From the NCBI RefSeq assembly GCF_016863295.1, contig NZ_BOOP01000013.1, positions 62,001-126,000 on the forward strand: a DNA stretch of 64,000 nt. Reading direction: 5' to 3'. The DNA comes from Planotetraspora phitsanulokensis. GTDB taxonomy: Bacteria; Actinomycetota; Actinomycetes; Streptosporangiales; Streptosporangiaceae. The notes under the pieces were generated by a model. It was not told the origin of the DNA. It made no database searches and worked only from the letters and a program-made list of their open reading frames with translations. Positions 7,891 through 20,612 of this stretch are shown piece by piece (within the stretch, counting starts at the first letter, position 1; the number at the start of each line of letters is the position of its first letter). The position numbers and the translations under genes were made by a program.

Positions 7891-8033
7891 TTTGTCCCCC
7901 TCGTGGTGATTCCTCCTTACCTCGCTACCCAGTGCCCCCAGGAGTGACACGCTGAGTGGTCGCCCCAGCCGTGCGGCATGCTTACGACGTCGCTCTGCGG
8001 GTAGCGTTGATCGGCGAAACTCGGGAGGTAGCG

Positions 8034-8765
8034 ATGGAAGCGCTGGGCATCGATATCGGCGGCTCTGGAATCAAGGGCGCCACCGTGGACACGTCGGCCG
8101 GCGAGCTCACGCGGGAGCGGCTGCGCATCCCGACGCCGGAGCCGTCGACGCCGGCGGCGGTCGCGGCGGTCGTACGGCAGATCATCGAGCACTTCTCATG
8201 GACGGGGCCCGTGGGGTTGACCTTCCCCGGGGTGGTGCTGGACGGCGTCATCAGGACCGCCGCCAACGTCGACCGATCGTGGATCGGGGTCAAGGGCGAG
8301 GAGCTGTTCGGCTCCGGCGTCGCCCTGCTCAACGACGCGGACGCGGCGGGCGTCGCCGAGGTCGCCTTCGGCGCGGGCCGCGGCCGCTCGGGCGCCGTGC
8401 TCGTGCTGACCTTCGGCACCGGCATCGGCAGTGCGCTGTTCGCCGACGGCCGGTTGGTGCCCAACACGGAGTTCGGGCACGTCGAGATCCGCGGCAAGGA
8501 GGCGGAGCACCGGGCCTCCGATCATGTGCGCGAGAAGCACGAACTGAGCTGGGAGAAGTGGGCCGAGCATGTCCAGGAGTACCTCCTGCACATGCGGGAC
8601 CTGCTGTGGCCCTCCCTGATCGTCATCGGCGGCGGCGTCAGCAAGAAGGCCGACAAGTTCCTGCCGCTGATCGATCTGGGCGACACCCCGGTCGTGCCGG
8701 CCGTACTGCTCAACGAGGCGGGCATCATCGGAGCGGCCATGGCCGCGGTGACTCGGGAGCACTAA
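8034..8765 (+). CDS. ppgK: Polyphosphate glucokinase
   Basis: A 243-aa ROK-fold sugar kinase starts at ATG 8034 behind GGGAGG. GIDIGGSGIKGATVD is the first phosphate motif, LLNDADAAGVAE carries the catalytic Asp, LTFGTGIGSALF is the second phosphate loop, and NTEFGHVEIRGKEAEHRAS is diagnostic of the polyphosphate-dependent group. The enzyme phosphorylates glucose with polyphosphate (usually also ATP), feeding glycolysis in actinobacteria. The size is right for PpgK. It stands alone, 143 nt after the divergent membrane-protein gene. Confidence 0.95.
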   Translation: MEALGIDIGGSGIKGATVDTSAGELTRERLRIPTPEPSTPAAVAAVVRQIIEHFSWTGPVGLTFPGVVLDGVIRTAANVDRSWIGVKGEELFGSGVALLNDADAAGVAEVAFGAGRGRSGAVLVLTFGTGIGSALFADGRLVPNTEFGHVEIRGKEAEHRASDHVREKHELSWEKWAEHVQEYLLHMRDLLWPSLIVIGGGVSKKADKFLPLIDLGDTPVVPAVLLNEAGIIGAAMAAVTREH

Positions 8766-8769
8766 GCCC

Positions 8770-8798
8770 TTAATTCCTACTTGAATAACGGGGAATTA
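8770..8798. promoter_or_regulatory. AT-rich dyad after ppgK
   Basis: TAATTCC at 8771-8777 and GGAATTA at 8792-8798 form a perfect 7-bp inverted repeat between ppgK and the winged-helix gene. It has no U-run, so it could be a weak terminator for ppgK or an operator for the next gene. Confidence 0.3.
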
Positions 8799-8938
8799 TC
8801 CGTCACGATGCCTTCATGGCTTCATGGCGAGGGCTGACCGAGCGTCGTCACATCGATCCGCTCCGCGTCCGCGGCGCCGCCTGTCGATCGCCGGGATCAC
8901 CCCGTCCGGACATGCTTCAGGCAAGGAGAGACCACGAG

Positions 8939-9622
8939 ATGTCACACGTGATGGATTTCGTCGCGCATCAGCGCGAGCCCGGTCACGACCCGGCACCCGC
9001 GGACGAGGGGACCGTGCTCGGCGTGCTCCCCATGCCGGGGGCGGACGCCGCGCTCGTGATCGTCGGCTACATGGTCCCGCTGGACGGCGGATCGCCGTCC
9101 GTAGAGGGACTCAGGCCGCCGCGAGGGGCCGGCCTGCCGGACGGGAGGGCGGCACGGGCTCCTCAGGACACCGCGCGGGCCGCTCTGGACGCGGTGCGGG
9201 CCGCTCAGGACACGGCGCGGGCTCCTCAGGACACGGCGCCGTCTGACGAGATCGCCCCGGTCCCCGCTCCCGCTCACCCCGGCCGCGGCGACCACGTCTC
9301 CCGCCAGGGCCGGGCACCCGCGCCGGTGGAGGATCTCGTCGTGGACCGGGCCTCCCGCGCCGTCCGCGTGGACGGGGTGGAGATCGAGCTCACCTACCGC
9401 GAGTTCGAACTGCTCGACTACCTGTGCTCGGCGCCGGGCCGCGTCTTCAACCGCCGGCAGTTGATGTCCGCCATCTGGGACAGGTACGGCGACGAGGGCG
9501 CCAGGACCGTCGACGTCCACGTCCTGCGGCTCCGGCGCAAGCTGGGCCCGCACGCCGGGCGGATCGTGACGGTTCGCAACGTCGGCTACAAGTACCAGCC
9601 GGCCCGCCTGCGGAGGTCCTGA
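8939..9622 (+). CDS. Winged-helix regulator without receiver domain
   Basis: A 227-aa protein starts at ATG 8939 behind AAGGAGAG; an in-frame ATG at 8816 lacks a ribosome site. The C-terminal about 95 residues are an OmpR/PhoB-type winged helix: LTYREFELLDYLCSAPGRVF, then VDVHVLRLRRKLG and VRNVGYKYQP. No phosphoacceptor receiver is present. Residues 1-60 form a short unrecognised domain (VLGVLPMPGADAALVIVGYMVPLDG). The linker holds repeats of APQDTAR and RAAQDTAR, encoded by visible DNA repeats at about 9155-9240. It should bind DNA as a dimer; the signal is unknown. Confidence 0.85.
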   Translation: MSHVMDFVAHQREPGHDPAPADEGTVLGVLPMPGADAALVIVGYMVPLDGGSPSVEGLRPPRGAGLPDGRAARAPQDTARAALDAVRAAQDTARAPQDTAPSDEIAPVPAPAHPGRGDHVSRQGRAPAPVEDLVVDRASRAVRVDGVEIELTYREFELLDYLCSAPGRVFNRRQLMSAIWDRYGDEGARTVDVHVLRLRRKLGPHAGRIVTVRNVGYKYQPARLRRS

Positions 9623-9640
9623 ACCGGTGCGCGGGGCCGG

Positions 9641-10051
9641 TCACGGGTGCAGCGGCAGGCCCTTGAGCGTCTTGTCGACCGCGTTCTTCGGCCCGTGGAC
9701 GGCCAGCCCGACGAGGGACATCTGCTCGGCGGCGACCGCGCGGACCGCGGCCCGGTTGTCCACGTCGTGGCCCGTCTTGAACATCTCCTCGATGTAGACG
9801 GCGGTGTCCAGGCCGCGCGTCACGGCCCCTTCACGCACGCGCGCGAGCCCGTCGGCGTCCGCGGCGTACACGAGCACGGGCTGGCGGAACATCGGCAGGT
9901 AGGCGGTGCCCGAGCCGTCCTCGTACGGTTCGCCGATCACCTCGGGAACCCCGCCGGCGACCGCGCTCGCCAGGAACGCCGTCACGTTCAGCTTCTGCCA
10001 CACCTCGAGGTCGCCGCGGACCGCGATGCCGATCTTCGTGTCGAAACGCAT
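9641..10051 (-). CDS. DUF2000 family protein
   Basis: This 136-aa protein begins MRFDTKIGIAVRGDL at ATG 10051. The sequence matches DUF2000: an N-terminal strand-helix unit with LNVTAFLASAVAGG, the mid-segment YLPMFRQPVLVYAADADGL and the ending LVGLAVHGPKNAVDKTLKGLP. The biochemical role of the family is not established. It is divergent from an AraC-type regulator across 99 bp, which suggests that the regulator controls it. It is convergent with the winged-helix gene, 18 nt away. Confidence 0.85.
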   Translation of the reverse strand: MRFDTKIGIAVRGDLEVWQKLNVTAFLASAVAGGVPEVIGEPYEDGSGTAYLPMFRQPVLVYAADADGLARVREGAVTRGLDTAVYIEEMFKTGHDVDNRAAVRAVAAEQMSLVGLAVHGPKNAVDKTLKGLPLHP

Positions 10052-10150
10052 GGCCCCATGCTGGCCCGCCCCGCCGTACCGGGTCTTGAACGCTCGTGCG
10101 CCCCCGGGCGGGGGTTGGCCGCGCCGGCGGCGTGTCCGCACAATGGACGG

Positions 10151-10975
10151 GTGGTTCAGGACTGGTCCACCTACTGGCGCTCCGCCGACCAGCCGGTTGA
10201 GGCGATGCACGCCCACTTCGCCCGGCACGTCTACCACCGGCACAGCCACGACACCTACTCCTTCGGCGTGACCGAGGAGGGCGCCCAGTCGTTCACCTGC
10301 CGGGGGTCGGCGCACACCAGCGCGTCAGGCATGATCATGGCGTTCAACCCCGACGACCCGCACGACGGGCACGCCGCGGACGAACTCGGCTTCACCTACC
10401 GGATGATCCACATCGGCCCCTCGCTGATGGCCGGCATGCTCGCCGACGCCGCCGACCGTCCCGTCGGCCTGCCGCTGTTCCAGCATCCGGTCGTCGACGA
10501 CCCCGTACTCGCCCGGCGCCTGCGGGCGCTCGGCGTCGCGCTGCTCGGCGGCGCCGACCGGCTGCGCCGCGACGAACTGCTCGCCGGCGCGGTCTTCGCG
10601 ATCGTCCGGCGCGCGACCGGACGGCCGTGGCGGCCCGCCCGATCCACCTCGCAGGACGTGAGGCGGATCGCGGAACGGGCCCGTGAGCACCTCCGCGACA
10701 CCGTGCCGGCGGACGTGACCGCCGACGACCTGGCCGCGGTCACCGGTCACAGCCGGTTCGCCGTCTATCGCGCCTTCACCTCGGTGTACGGCATGCCGCC
10801 CAGCGACTACCAGCGGCAGTTGCGCCTGCGCACGGCCCGCCGGCTGATCGCGCGGGGCCTGCCCCTCGGCGAGGTGGCGACGCTGTCCGGGTTCGCCGAC
10901 CAGAGCCACCTCACCCGGTGGTTCACCCGCTGCTACGGCTTGAGCCCGGGACGGTTCCGCAGGGCCGCACAGTGA
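10151..10975 (+). CDS. AraC-family transcription regulator
   Basis: A 274-aa protein starts at GTG 10151 (VVQDWSTYWRS). The N-terminal cupin is of the AraC-binding type: HAHFARHVYHRHSHDTYSFGVTEEG, with PDDPHDGHAADELGF typical of the group that senses small ligands. The C-terminal about 100 residues hold two helix-turn-helix units (TADDLAAVTGHSRFAVYRAF and LPLGEVATLSGFADQSHLTRWF), ending in the usual YGLSPGRFRR. The divergent DUF2000 gene is the obvious target. The ligand is unknown. Confidence 0.92.
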   Translation: MVQDWSTYWRSADQPVEAMHAHFARHVYHRHSHDTYSFGVTEEGAQSFTCRGSAHTSASGMIMAFNPDDPHDGHAADELGFTYRMIHIGPSLMAGMLADAADRPVGLPLFQHPVVDDPVLARRLRALGVALLGGADRLRRDELLAGAVFAIVRRATGRPWRPARSTSQDVRRIAERAREHLRDTVPADVTADDLAAVTGHSRFAVYRAFTSVYGMPPSDYQRQLRLRTARRLIARGLPLGEVATLSGFADQSHLTRWFTRCYGLSPGRFRRAAQ

Positions 10976-11060
10976 TCCGGTCGCTCCCGCGCGACCCCGT
11001 CGGGCCCGCCCGCGAAGTCGCCGGCGGAAATTAGCTGGCGAAGCGGTGGGGGCGGTTGCC

Positions 11061-11076
11061 TATCCTTGAGCATGGA

Positions 11077-11080
<4 letters not shown>
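11061..11080 (+). promoter_or_regulatory. TATCCT element and two-codon leader frame before hrpA
   Basis: TATCCT at 11061-11066 sits where a -10 box would place transcription start at about 11072. There an ATG opens the frame ATG-GAA-TGA, which ends inside the hrpA start codon (ATG 11077) with ATGA overlap. No good -35 box is seen, so this is tentative. Confidence 0.3.
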
Positions 11081-14982
<3,902 letters not shown>

Positions 14983-14987
14983 GCGGC

Positions 14988-16526
14988 CTAACGGCCGAGG
15001 GCGGCGCCGATCAGGGCACGCGGATCCGCGGCTCCGGCGAGGACGCCCGAGGGCAGGACGTCGATCAGGTGGGCGTGGCCGAAGTTGGAGCCGTACTCCA
15101 CCGCGGTGACCGGGTGGCCGTGCTCACGCAGGCCCTCGGACCACGGCCCGCCGTCCTCGACCTCGACGACGGCCTCCTGCCGCCAGGTGTCGAAGCCGGT
15201 GTCGGCGCCGTCGACGCCGAGCGCCCACCGGGGGGCGCCGATGACCTGCCCCGGGGTCTGGCCGTGGCGCAGCAGCCGGGTGACCAGTTGCAGCAGGATC
15301 TGCGGCTGGGCGTCGCCGCCCATGGTCCCGATGACCGACCGCAGCGAGCCGTCCTGGTGGGTGATCAGCGCGGGGGAGAGCGTGTGGGGCGGCCGCCTGC
15401 GCGGGCCGTACTCGGCGGGGTGGCCGGGCGTGAGCGAGAAGCCGATGCCGCGGTTGTGCAGGTTGATCCCGGTGGCGGGTTCGAAGATCAGGCTGCCGAA
15501 GCCCGCCGCGTTCGACTGGATGAGGGAGACGCCCATGCCGTCGCCGTCCACCACGCACAGGTACGTGGTGTCGCCCGGAGCGGTGTGGTCGATGAACGGC
15601 GTGCGCCGCTCGGGGTCGATCATCGCGCGCCTGGCGTCCGCCGAGTCCAGGGGTGCGGTGGCCCCTTCGTGGAGGACGTCGAGCCGGTCGTGGCCGGCCG
15701 CGCGGGCCGACTCGACGAGGAGATGCGCCCACCGGGGGTCAGCGGGATCGTCGGGCAGGTCGAGCTTGTCGAGGATCGCCAGGGACAGCGGCAGCAGGTA
15801 GCCCTGCGAGTTCGGCGGGATCGTCCAGATCCGGTGGCCGAAGGCCTCGGCCTGGATGGGCTCCACCCAGTCGGCGTTCGGCCGGGTCAGGTCCTCGGGA
15901 AGGTACTCGCCTGCTCCGAGCGCGAGCAGGCCCTCGCCGAACTCGCCCTCGTAGAAGGCGGCCCGGCCCCCTGAGGCGATCGCCTCCAGCGTCCTCGCGA
16001 CGCCGGGACGGCGGATCACATCACCTGTGCGCCTCGCCGCGGCGAAGTCGCCCGCGCCCGTGAGCGAGCCGATGAACTCGCCGCCCGGCGCCAGGAGCGG
16101 CGAGGCGGGGAAGCCCGTCGTGGCGTGGCGGATCGCGGGGGCGAGGATCTCCGGCAGCGGCAGCCGTCCGAACCGCTCGTGCAGGGCCGACCAGCCGTCG
16201 ACGCACCCCGGCACGGGGACCGACCGGATGTCGTAGAGGTGCGGCATGCGGTCGTGGCCCTCGGCCCGGAGCCGGTCCGGGTCGGCGCCCGAGCCCGATC
16301 GGCCCGACGCGTTGAGCGCGTGGGCGGACGACCCGTCGTGGACGAGGGCGAAAAGGTCGCCGCCGAGTCCGCACAGGTGCGGAGACGTCACGGCGAGCAC
16401 GGCGTTGGCCGCGATCGCGGCGTCCACCGCGTTGCCGCCCCGATCGAGGACGGCTGCCCCAGCGGCGGATGCGAGATGGTCGACCGTGCAGACCATGCCA
16501 TTCAGGGCGTACCGCGTTCTGCTCAC
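14988..16526 (-). CDS. Gamma-glutamyltransferase family protein
   Basis: This 512-aa protein starts at GTG 16526. The N-terminal part has the GGT hallmark GGNAVDAAIAANAVLAVTSPHLCGLGGDLF. The autocleavage Thr should be the one in GDTTYLCVVDGDG (near residue 315), where classic GGTs have TTHFS; here His is Tyr and Ser is Cys. MGGDAQPQILLQLV is also typical. There is no signal peptide, so it is probably cytosolic and belongs to the broader GGT-like amidohydrolase group (acylases or glutathione and gamma-glutamyl hydrolases). The precise substrate is undetermined. Confidence 0.88.
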   Translation of the reverse strand: MSRTRYALNGMVCTVDHLASAAGAAVLDRGGNAVDAAIAANAVLAVTSPHLCGLGGDLFALVHDGSSAHALNASGRSGSGADPDRLRAEGHDRMPHLYDIRSVPVPGCVDGWSALHERFGRLPLPEILAPAIRHATTGFPASPLLAPGGEFIGSLTGAGDFAAARRTGDVIRRPGVARTLEAIASGGRAAFYEGEFGEGLLALGAGEYLPEDLTRPNADWVEPIQAEAFGHRIWTIPPNSQGYLLPLSLAILDKLDLPDDPADPRWAHLLVESARAAGHDRLDVLHEGATAPLDSADARRAMIDPERRTPFIDHTAPGDTTYLCVVDGDGMGVSLIQSNAAGFGSLIFEPATGINLHNRGIGFSLTPGHPAEYGPRRRPPHTLSPALITHQDGSLRSVIGTMGGDAQPQILLQLVTRLLRHGQTPGQVIGAPRWALGVDGADTGFDTWRQEAVVEVEDGGPWSEGLREHGHPVTAVEYGSNFGHAHLIDVLPSGVLAGAADPRALIGAALGR

Positions 16527-16624
16527 GATTGGGGACTCTACGACGGGTGGACCACGGTGAGGAGACCACCCCCTAGAGTGGCCGCGATAGTGACGAAATG
16601 GTGACGAATGAAAAGGAAACGGCT

Positions 16625-17269
16625 GTGATCCGGGCGCTGGTTTTCGACGTGGGCGAGACGCTGATCGACGAGACGCGCATCTGGACGCGCTGGGCCGACA
16701 GGCTGGGGGTCCCCCGGGGGACCTTCGTGGGGCTCATCGGCGGAATGGCCGCTCTCGACCGCCCGCTCCGCGACGCGTTCGAACTGGTCCGGCCGGGCTT
16801 CGAGCTCGGTGCGGAGATCGCGGCCTGGCACGCCGACGATCCGGACGGCCTGCGGGAGAACTTCGACGAGGACGACCTCTACCCCGACGTGCGGCCCGCT
16901 CTCGTCGCGCTCCGCGACGCCGGATACCAGCTGATCGTCGCGGGGAACCAGCCGCCGCAGGCCTATGACGCGCTCACCGCGATGAACCTGCCCGTGGACG
17001 GCGTGCACACCTCGGCGGGCTGGCGGGTCGAGAAGCCGGAGCCCGAATTCTTCGCCAAGGTCGCCGAGGTGGCCGGGCGCGCGCCCGAGGAGATCCTCTA
17101 CGTGGGCGACCGACTCGACAACGACGTGCTTCCCGCGATGAGGGCGGGCATGCGGGCCGCACTCCTGCGCCGTGGCCCGTGGGGGTTCCTCCACGCCGCC
17201 CGTCCTGAGGCGGAGCGAGCCGATCTGGTCGTCGACCGTCTCACCGACCTCGTCACCCGGCTCGGCTGA
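16625..17269 (+). CDS. HAD-superfamily hydrolase
   Basis: The protein is 214 aa from GTG 16625, which has AAAAGGAAA just upstream; ATG 16598 would add nine residues. Motif I reads FDVGETLID, so the nucleophile Asp is present but the usual second Asp (acid/base) is Gly. Motif III Lys is in VEKPEPEFF and motif IV is YVGDRLDNDV. The cap region is helical (about residues 15-80). It may be a phosphatase or a dehalogenase-like member; the missing second Asp argues for reduced or altered phosphatase activity. It is divergent from the GGT gene. Confidence 0.85.
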   Translation: MIRALVFDVGETLIDETRIWTRWADRLGVPRGTFVGLIGGMAALDRPLRDAFELVRPGFELGAEIAAWHADDPDGLRENFDEDDLYPDVRPALVALRDAGYQLIVAGNQPPQAYDALTAMNLPVDGVHTSAGWRVEKPEPEFFAKVAEVAGRAPEEILYVGDRLDNDVLPAMRAGMRAALLRRGPWGFLHAARPEAERADLVVDRLTDLVTRLG

Positions 17270-17413
17270 CCGCCGGGGCACACCTGAGGCGGTCATCGGG
17301 GCGAGGTTCCCTGAGGAGGCCGCCGGGGGTGGTCAGCCGAAACGGCCACGGGGACGCGGGACGCCTGAACCGGCCCCGGTGCTCGGACACCTCGATGCCC
17401 GGGGCGCGGGCGC

Positions 17414-19033
17414 CTAACCCGCCTTGGTCAGGTCGCCGTTGTACTCCAGCGCGCCTAGCGCGTCGTTCCACCGGTACGAGAGGCCGCCGCCCTTGCGCTC
17501 GAGGTGGACGGTGCCGGGTATGCACTGCCCGGCGTCCACCAGGTCGAAGGTCAGCGCGGAAGGGGTCGCCTCGGTGAGCGCGAGGGTGCCCTCGCAGGAG
17601 TTGGCCGGCTCCTTCCACGTTCCCTTGTCCTCGCCGGCCTTCAGGTCGATCTCGACGTCGTACTCGCCCGTCAGGCCGGCCGGAGTCGGGGTGATGTGCC
17701 CGCGCCAGGTTCCCGCGAAGGCGGCGGGGACGGTCGCGCCCGTGCCGCCGTCGTCCGGGTCGTCACCCGGGTCCGGGGTGTAACCGTAGTCCGTGGGGTC
17801 GTCCGTGCCGGCGGGGTCGTCCGTGCCGGGCGTCGCGGGATCCTGCGTCGTAGTGGCCGCGCTGTGGGCGCCCGCGGGGGTCGTGGAGCCGGACGTCGCG
17901 CCGGTGCCGGACGGCGTGACCAGCCCGGGCAGAAGGAACGCCGCCGCGACCGCCACGGCCGCCACGAGCGCGGCCAGCCCGGCGATCAACGGGGTGCGCG
18001 AGCCGCGACGCGTGCCGCCGGGTTCGGTGCTCAGCGGCTCCGGTCCACCGGGCACGTCACGCGGCGCGGCCACGTCCTGCCGTCCCGCCGGCATGACCTC
18101 CGGGGGGCTCGCGGGGTGTGCCATGGGCTGCCCGTCCGCCCGCCGCGGCTGGGTCCGGTCCCCGTCCGGCTCGCTTCGCACGCCCCCGTGGGCTCCGCCG
18201 TCCGCGGCCGCCACCCCTGCCACGAGCGGGTCGGGAGCGGATCCGACCAGGCTGAGCAGCAGGTCACGGGCCGTGGGCCGTGCCGCCGGGTCCTTGGCCA
18301 GGCAACGCCCGACCGTCGCACGGAGGGGAGCGGGGACTCCCGTGACGTCGGGGTCGGTCGTCATGATCTTGTGCAGCACGGCGGCGACGTGGTCCCCGCC
18401 GAACGCCCGGTGGCCGGTCGCGGCGAAGACGACGGTGGCGCCCCACGCGAAGACGTCGGACGCGGGGCTCGCCGGGCTTCCGGCGATCTGCTCGGGGGCC
18501 AGGTAGGCCGGCGTGCCGATCGGCCCCGCCGTGATCGTTTCGCTCTCGCCCTGCCGGGCGATGCCGAAGTCGACCACGCGCGGGCCGTCCGGGCCGAGCA
18601 GGACGTTGCCCGGTTTGAAGTCGCGGTGCACGATCCCGGCCGCGTGGATCGCCGTCAGCGCGGTCGCGGTGCCGACCGCGAGCCGCTCCAGCTCGCCGCC
18701 CCGCAGCGGACCGCCTTCGGCGACGCGCTGCTGCAGGGAGGGCCCGTCGACGTACTCGCTCACGATGTACGGCTCGCTCCGGTCGACCTCGGCGGTCAGC
18801 ACGCGAGCGGTGCAGAAGGGGGCCACGCTCCGCATAGCGTCCAGCTCGCGGGCGAGGCGGGTGCGGACGGCCGGATCGAGGCCGGTCTTGATGACCTTGA
18901 CGGCCACGGGCTCGCCGGCGGCGTCGTGAGCGAGGTAGACGACCCCCTGACCGCCCTCCCCGAGGCGTCCGGACAGGCGGAACGCGCCGAGAGTGGTCGG
19001 GTCGTCGGGGGCCAGAGGGGCGACCATGGTCAT
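17414..19033 (-). CDS. Transmembrane Ser/Thr protein kinase
   Basis: The protein has 539 aa. The kinase domain spans about residues 16-275: glycine loop LGEGGQGVVY, Lys in VAVKVIK, catalytic loop HRDFKPGN, DFGIARQ and APEQIAG. All key residues are intact. A Pro/Gly-rich juxtamembrane stretch is followed by one transmembrane helix (about 348-370). A Ser/Thr/Asp/Pro-rich linker then leads to an extracellular beta-rich domain of about 100 residues (FAGTWRGHITPTPAG to the end) that could sense a ligand. This is the usual one-pass layout of actinobacterial Hanks-type kinases. The SGNH hydrolase gene upstream on the same strand ends 31 nt before this start. Confidence 0.93.
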   Translation of the reverse strand: MTMVAPLAPDDPTTLGAFRLSGRLGEGGQGVVYLAHDAAGEPVAVKVIKTGLDPAVRTRLARELDAMRSVAPFCTARVLTAEVDRSEPYIVSEYVDGPSLQQRVAEGGPLRGGELERLAVGTATALTAIHAAGIVHRDFKPGNVLLGPDGPRVVDFGIARQGESETITAGPIGTPAYLAPEQIAGSPASPASDVFAWGATVVFAATGHRAFGGDHVAAVLHKIMTTDPDVTGVPAPLRATVGRCLAKDPAARPTARDLLLSLVGSAPDPLVAGVAAADGGAHGGVRSEPDGDRTQPRRADGQPMAHPASPPEVMPAGRQDVAAPRDVPGGPEPLSTEPGGTRRGSRTPLIAGLAALVAAVAVAAAFLLPGLVTPSGTGATSGSTTPAGAHSAATTTQDPATPGTDDPAGTDDPTDYGYTPDPGDDPDDGGTGATVPAAFAGTWRGHITPTPAGLTGEYDVEIDLKAGEDKGTWKEPANSCEGTLALTEATPSALTFDLVDAGQCIPGTVHLERKGGGLSYRWNDALGALEYNGDLTKAG

Positions 19034-19064
19034 ACCGTAGCGATCGCGCCAGGCTCTTCGGGAC

Positions 19065-20411
19065 TCAGAGCACCCGCAGCGGCACCGCGTCGGCCAGCCG
19101 GCGGCGACCGGCGTCGCTCATGTGCAGATGGTCGCCGTCGTCGTACGCGCGGGCGAGCCGTTGCGGAGACCCGGGGTCGCGGACGGCCTTGTCGAAGTCG
19201 ACGACGGAGTCGAAGGCGCCGCTGGTCCTGATCCACCGGTTGACCTGCTGCCGGATCCGCTCCTTCTGCCTGGTCCAGCTGCCGAAGCCGTGGAACGGGG
19301 TCAGCGTCGCGCCGACCACCCGCAGGTCCTCGGCGTGCGCGGCCTTGATCAGCTTCTTGTAGCCGTCGATCAGCGGCTTCGCCGAGTCGTACGACCCCCG
19401 GGAGATGTCGTTGATCCCTTCGAAGACCACGACCGTGTGGACACCGGGCTGCGAAAGGACGTCGCGCTCGAACCGGGCGATGCCGCTGGGGCCGACGGCG
19501 GGGCGCAGGATCCGGTTGCCCGCCATCCCCGCGTTGAGGATGCCGAGTCTCGTCGGCCGGGGACCGGCGGCCAGCCGCCGGTGCAGATAGTCGGTCCAGC
19601 GGCGGTTGGCGTCGTTCGCCTGCCCCGTCCCGTCGGTGAGCGAGTCGCCCAGCACCGCGACGGATCCGATCGCGGGCACGGTGCCGACCGCGACGCGGTC
19701 GACGAAGAACCACTGGTTGCTGGTGTAGGTGTACCCCTTCGCGGACTCCTCCGCCGCGTGGTCGCCCGGACCGGACATGTACGTGGTCGCGAAGGCGCGG
19801 TCGTGGCCGGTCACGCCGTGGACGTAGTCGGGGAGGTGGACGCTGACGACGAGGTCCTGGCCGCCGGTGACCTTCCCGGGCATCGGGTCGCTCCAGACGC
19901 TCTGCCCGGCGGGGACCGTCACCGACGTGTCGCCGTCGAACGTCACCGGGCGGTTGGTGCCCGCGCGGACCTTGGCACCTGAGCCGTGAACGCCGAGATG
20001 GACGTCCGCGAACGTCACCGGAGCGAAGCCGAAGACGTTGGACAGGTGGACGCGCGCCCCTGATCCGCCGAGGCTCGCCCGGACGACCATCCGGACCGTC
20101 TGGCCGCCGACCGCCGTGGTCACCCGGGTGGTCGCCGCCGACCAGGTGCCGACCAGGTGCTCGTCACCGGGGGGCGGGGTCGGGGTCGCCGTGGACGGCA
20201 GGGGGGTCGGCGTGGGCGCCGGCGGTGTGGGCGTCGACGGTATGGGCGTCGACGGTGTGGGCGTCGGAGTCGGCGACGGGTCGGGTGTCGGCGCGTCGTC
20301 CCGGCGGTGGGCCTCGGCCGGAGCGAAGGCGCCCGCGGCCACCACACTCGCGATCATGGACGCCGCGAGTGCCAGGGACACCGCGGACAACCGGTGAACC
20401 GGCCGTGCCAT
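19065..20411 (-). CDS. Secreted SGNH/GDSL hydrolase
   Basis: A 448-aa protein starts at ATG 20411 behind GGAGGA. Residues 1-35 are a signal peptide ending APAEAH. Residues about 40-83 are a TP/SP repeat linker that likely spans the wall. Then comes a beta domain and the SGNH hydrolase domain: block I VLGDSLTDG (about 253), NAGMAGNRI for the Gly block, EGINDI for the Asn block, and DGDHLHMSDAG (about 424) with the Asp-His pair. It should be an extracellular esterase or carbohydrate deacetylase; the substrate is unknown. The linker is encoded by low-complexity DNA near 20190-20290. The Ser/Thr kinase gene follows after 31 nt. Confidence 0.92.
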   Translation of the reverse strand: MARPVHRLSAVSLALAASMIASVVAAGAFAPAEAHRRDDAPTPDPSPTPTPTPSTPIPSTPTPPAPTPTPLPSTATPTPPPGDEHLVGTWSAATTRVTTAVGGQTVRMVVRASLGGSGARVHLSNVFGFAPVTFADVHLGVHGSGAKVRAGTNRPVTFDGDTSVTVPAGQSVWSDPMPGKVTGGQDLVVSVHLPDYVHGVTGHDRAFATTYMSGPGDHAAEESAKGYTYTSNQWFFVDRVAVGTVPAIGSVAVLGDSLTDGTGQANDANRRWTDYLHRRLAAGPRPTRLGILNAGMAGNRILRPAVGPSGIARFERDVLSQPGVHTVVVFEGINDISRGSYDSAKPLIDGYKKLIKAAHAEDLRVVGATLTPFHGFGSWTRQKERIRQQVNRWIRTSGAFDSVVDFDKAVRDPGSPQRLARAYDDGDHLHMSDAGRRRLADAVPLRVL

Positions 20412-20536
20412 CCAGTTCCTCCACTACATGTGACCGCGGAAGACTCCCGCGGCGGGAAGAGCGTCTGCGGTGCCATACCTTACCGATGTTTTGACAACGC
20501 GAGACTGGATGGCCACGCGGGTGCGCACAGGTAGAT

Positions 20537-20553
20537 CGATTCTGCTTGAATCG
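20537..20553. promoter_or_regulatory. Inverted repeat in the divergent promoter region
   Basis: CGATTC and GAATCG form perfect 6-bp arms around a 5-nt centre, about 60 nt upstream of the STAND gene at 20613 and in the region shared with the divergent SGNH gene. It is a possible operator for either gene. Confidence 0.3.
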
Positions 20554-20612
20554 CGGGTGAGATGCGATCGTCGACGACGCCCTGACACCCCAGCCCCTGA
20601 AGGACGCGACGG

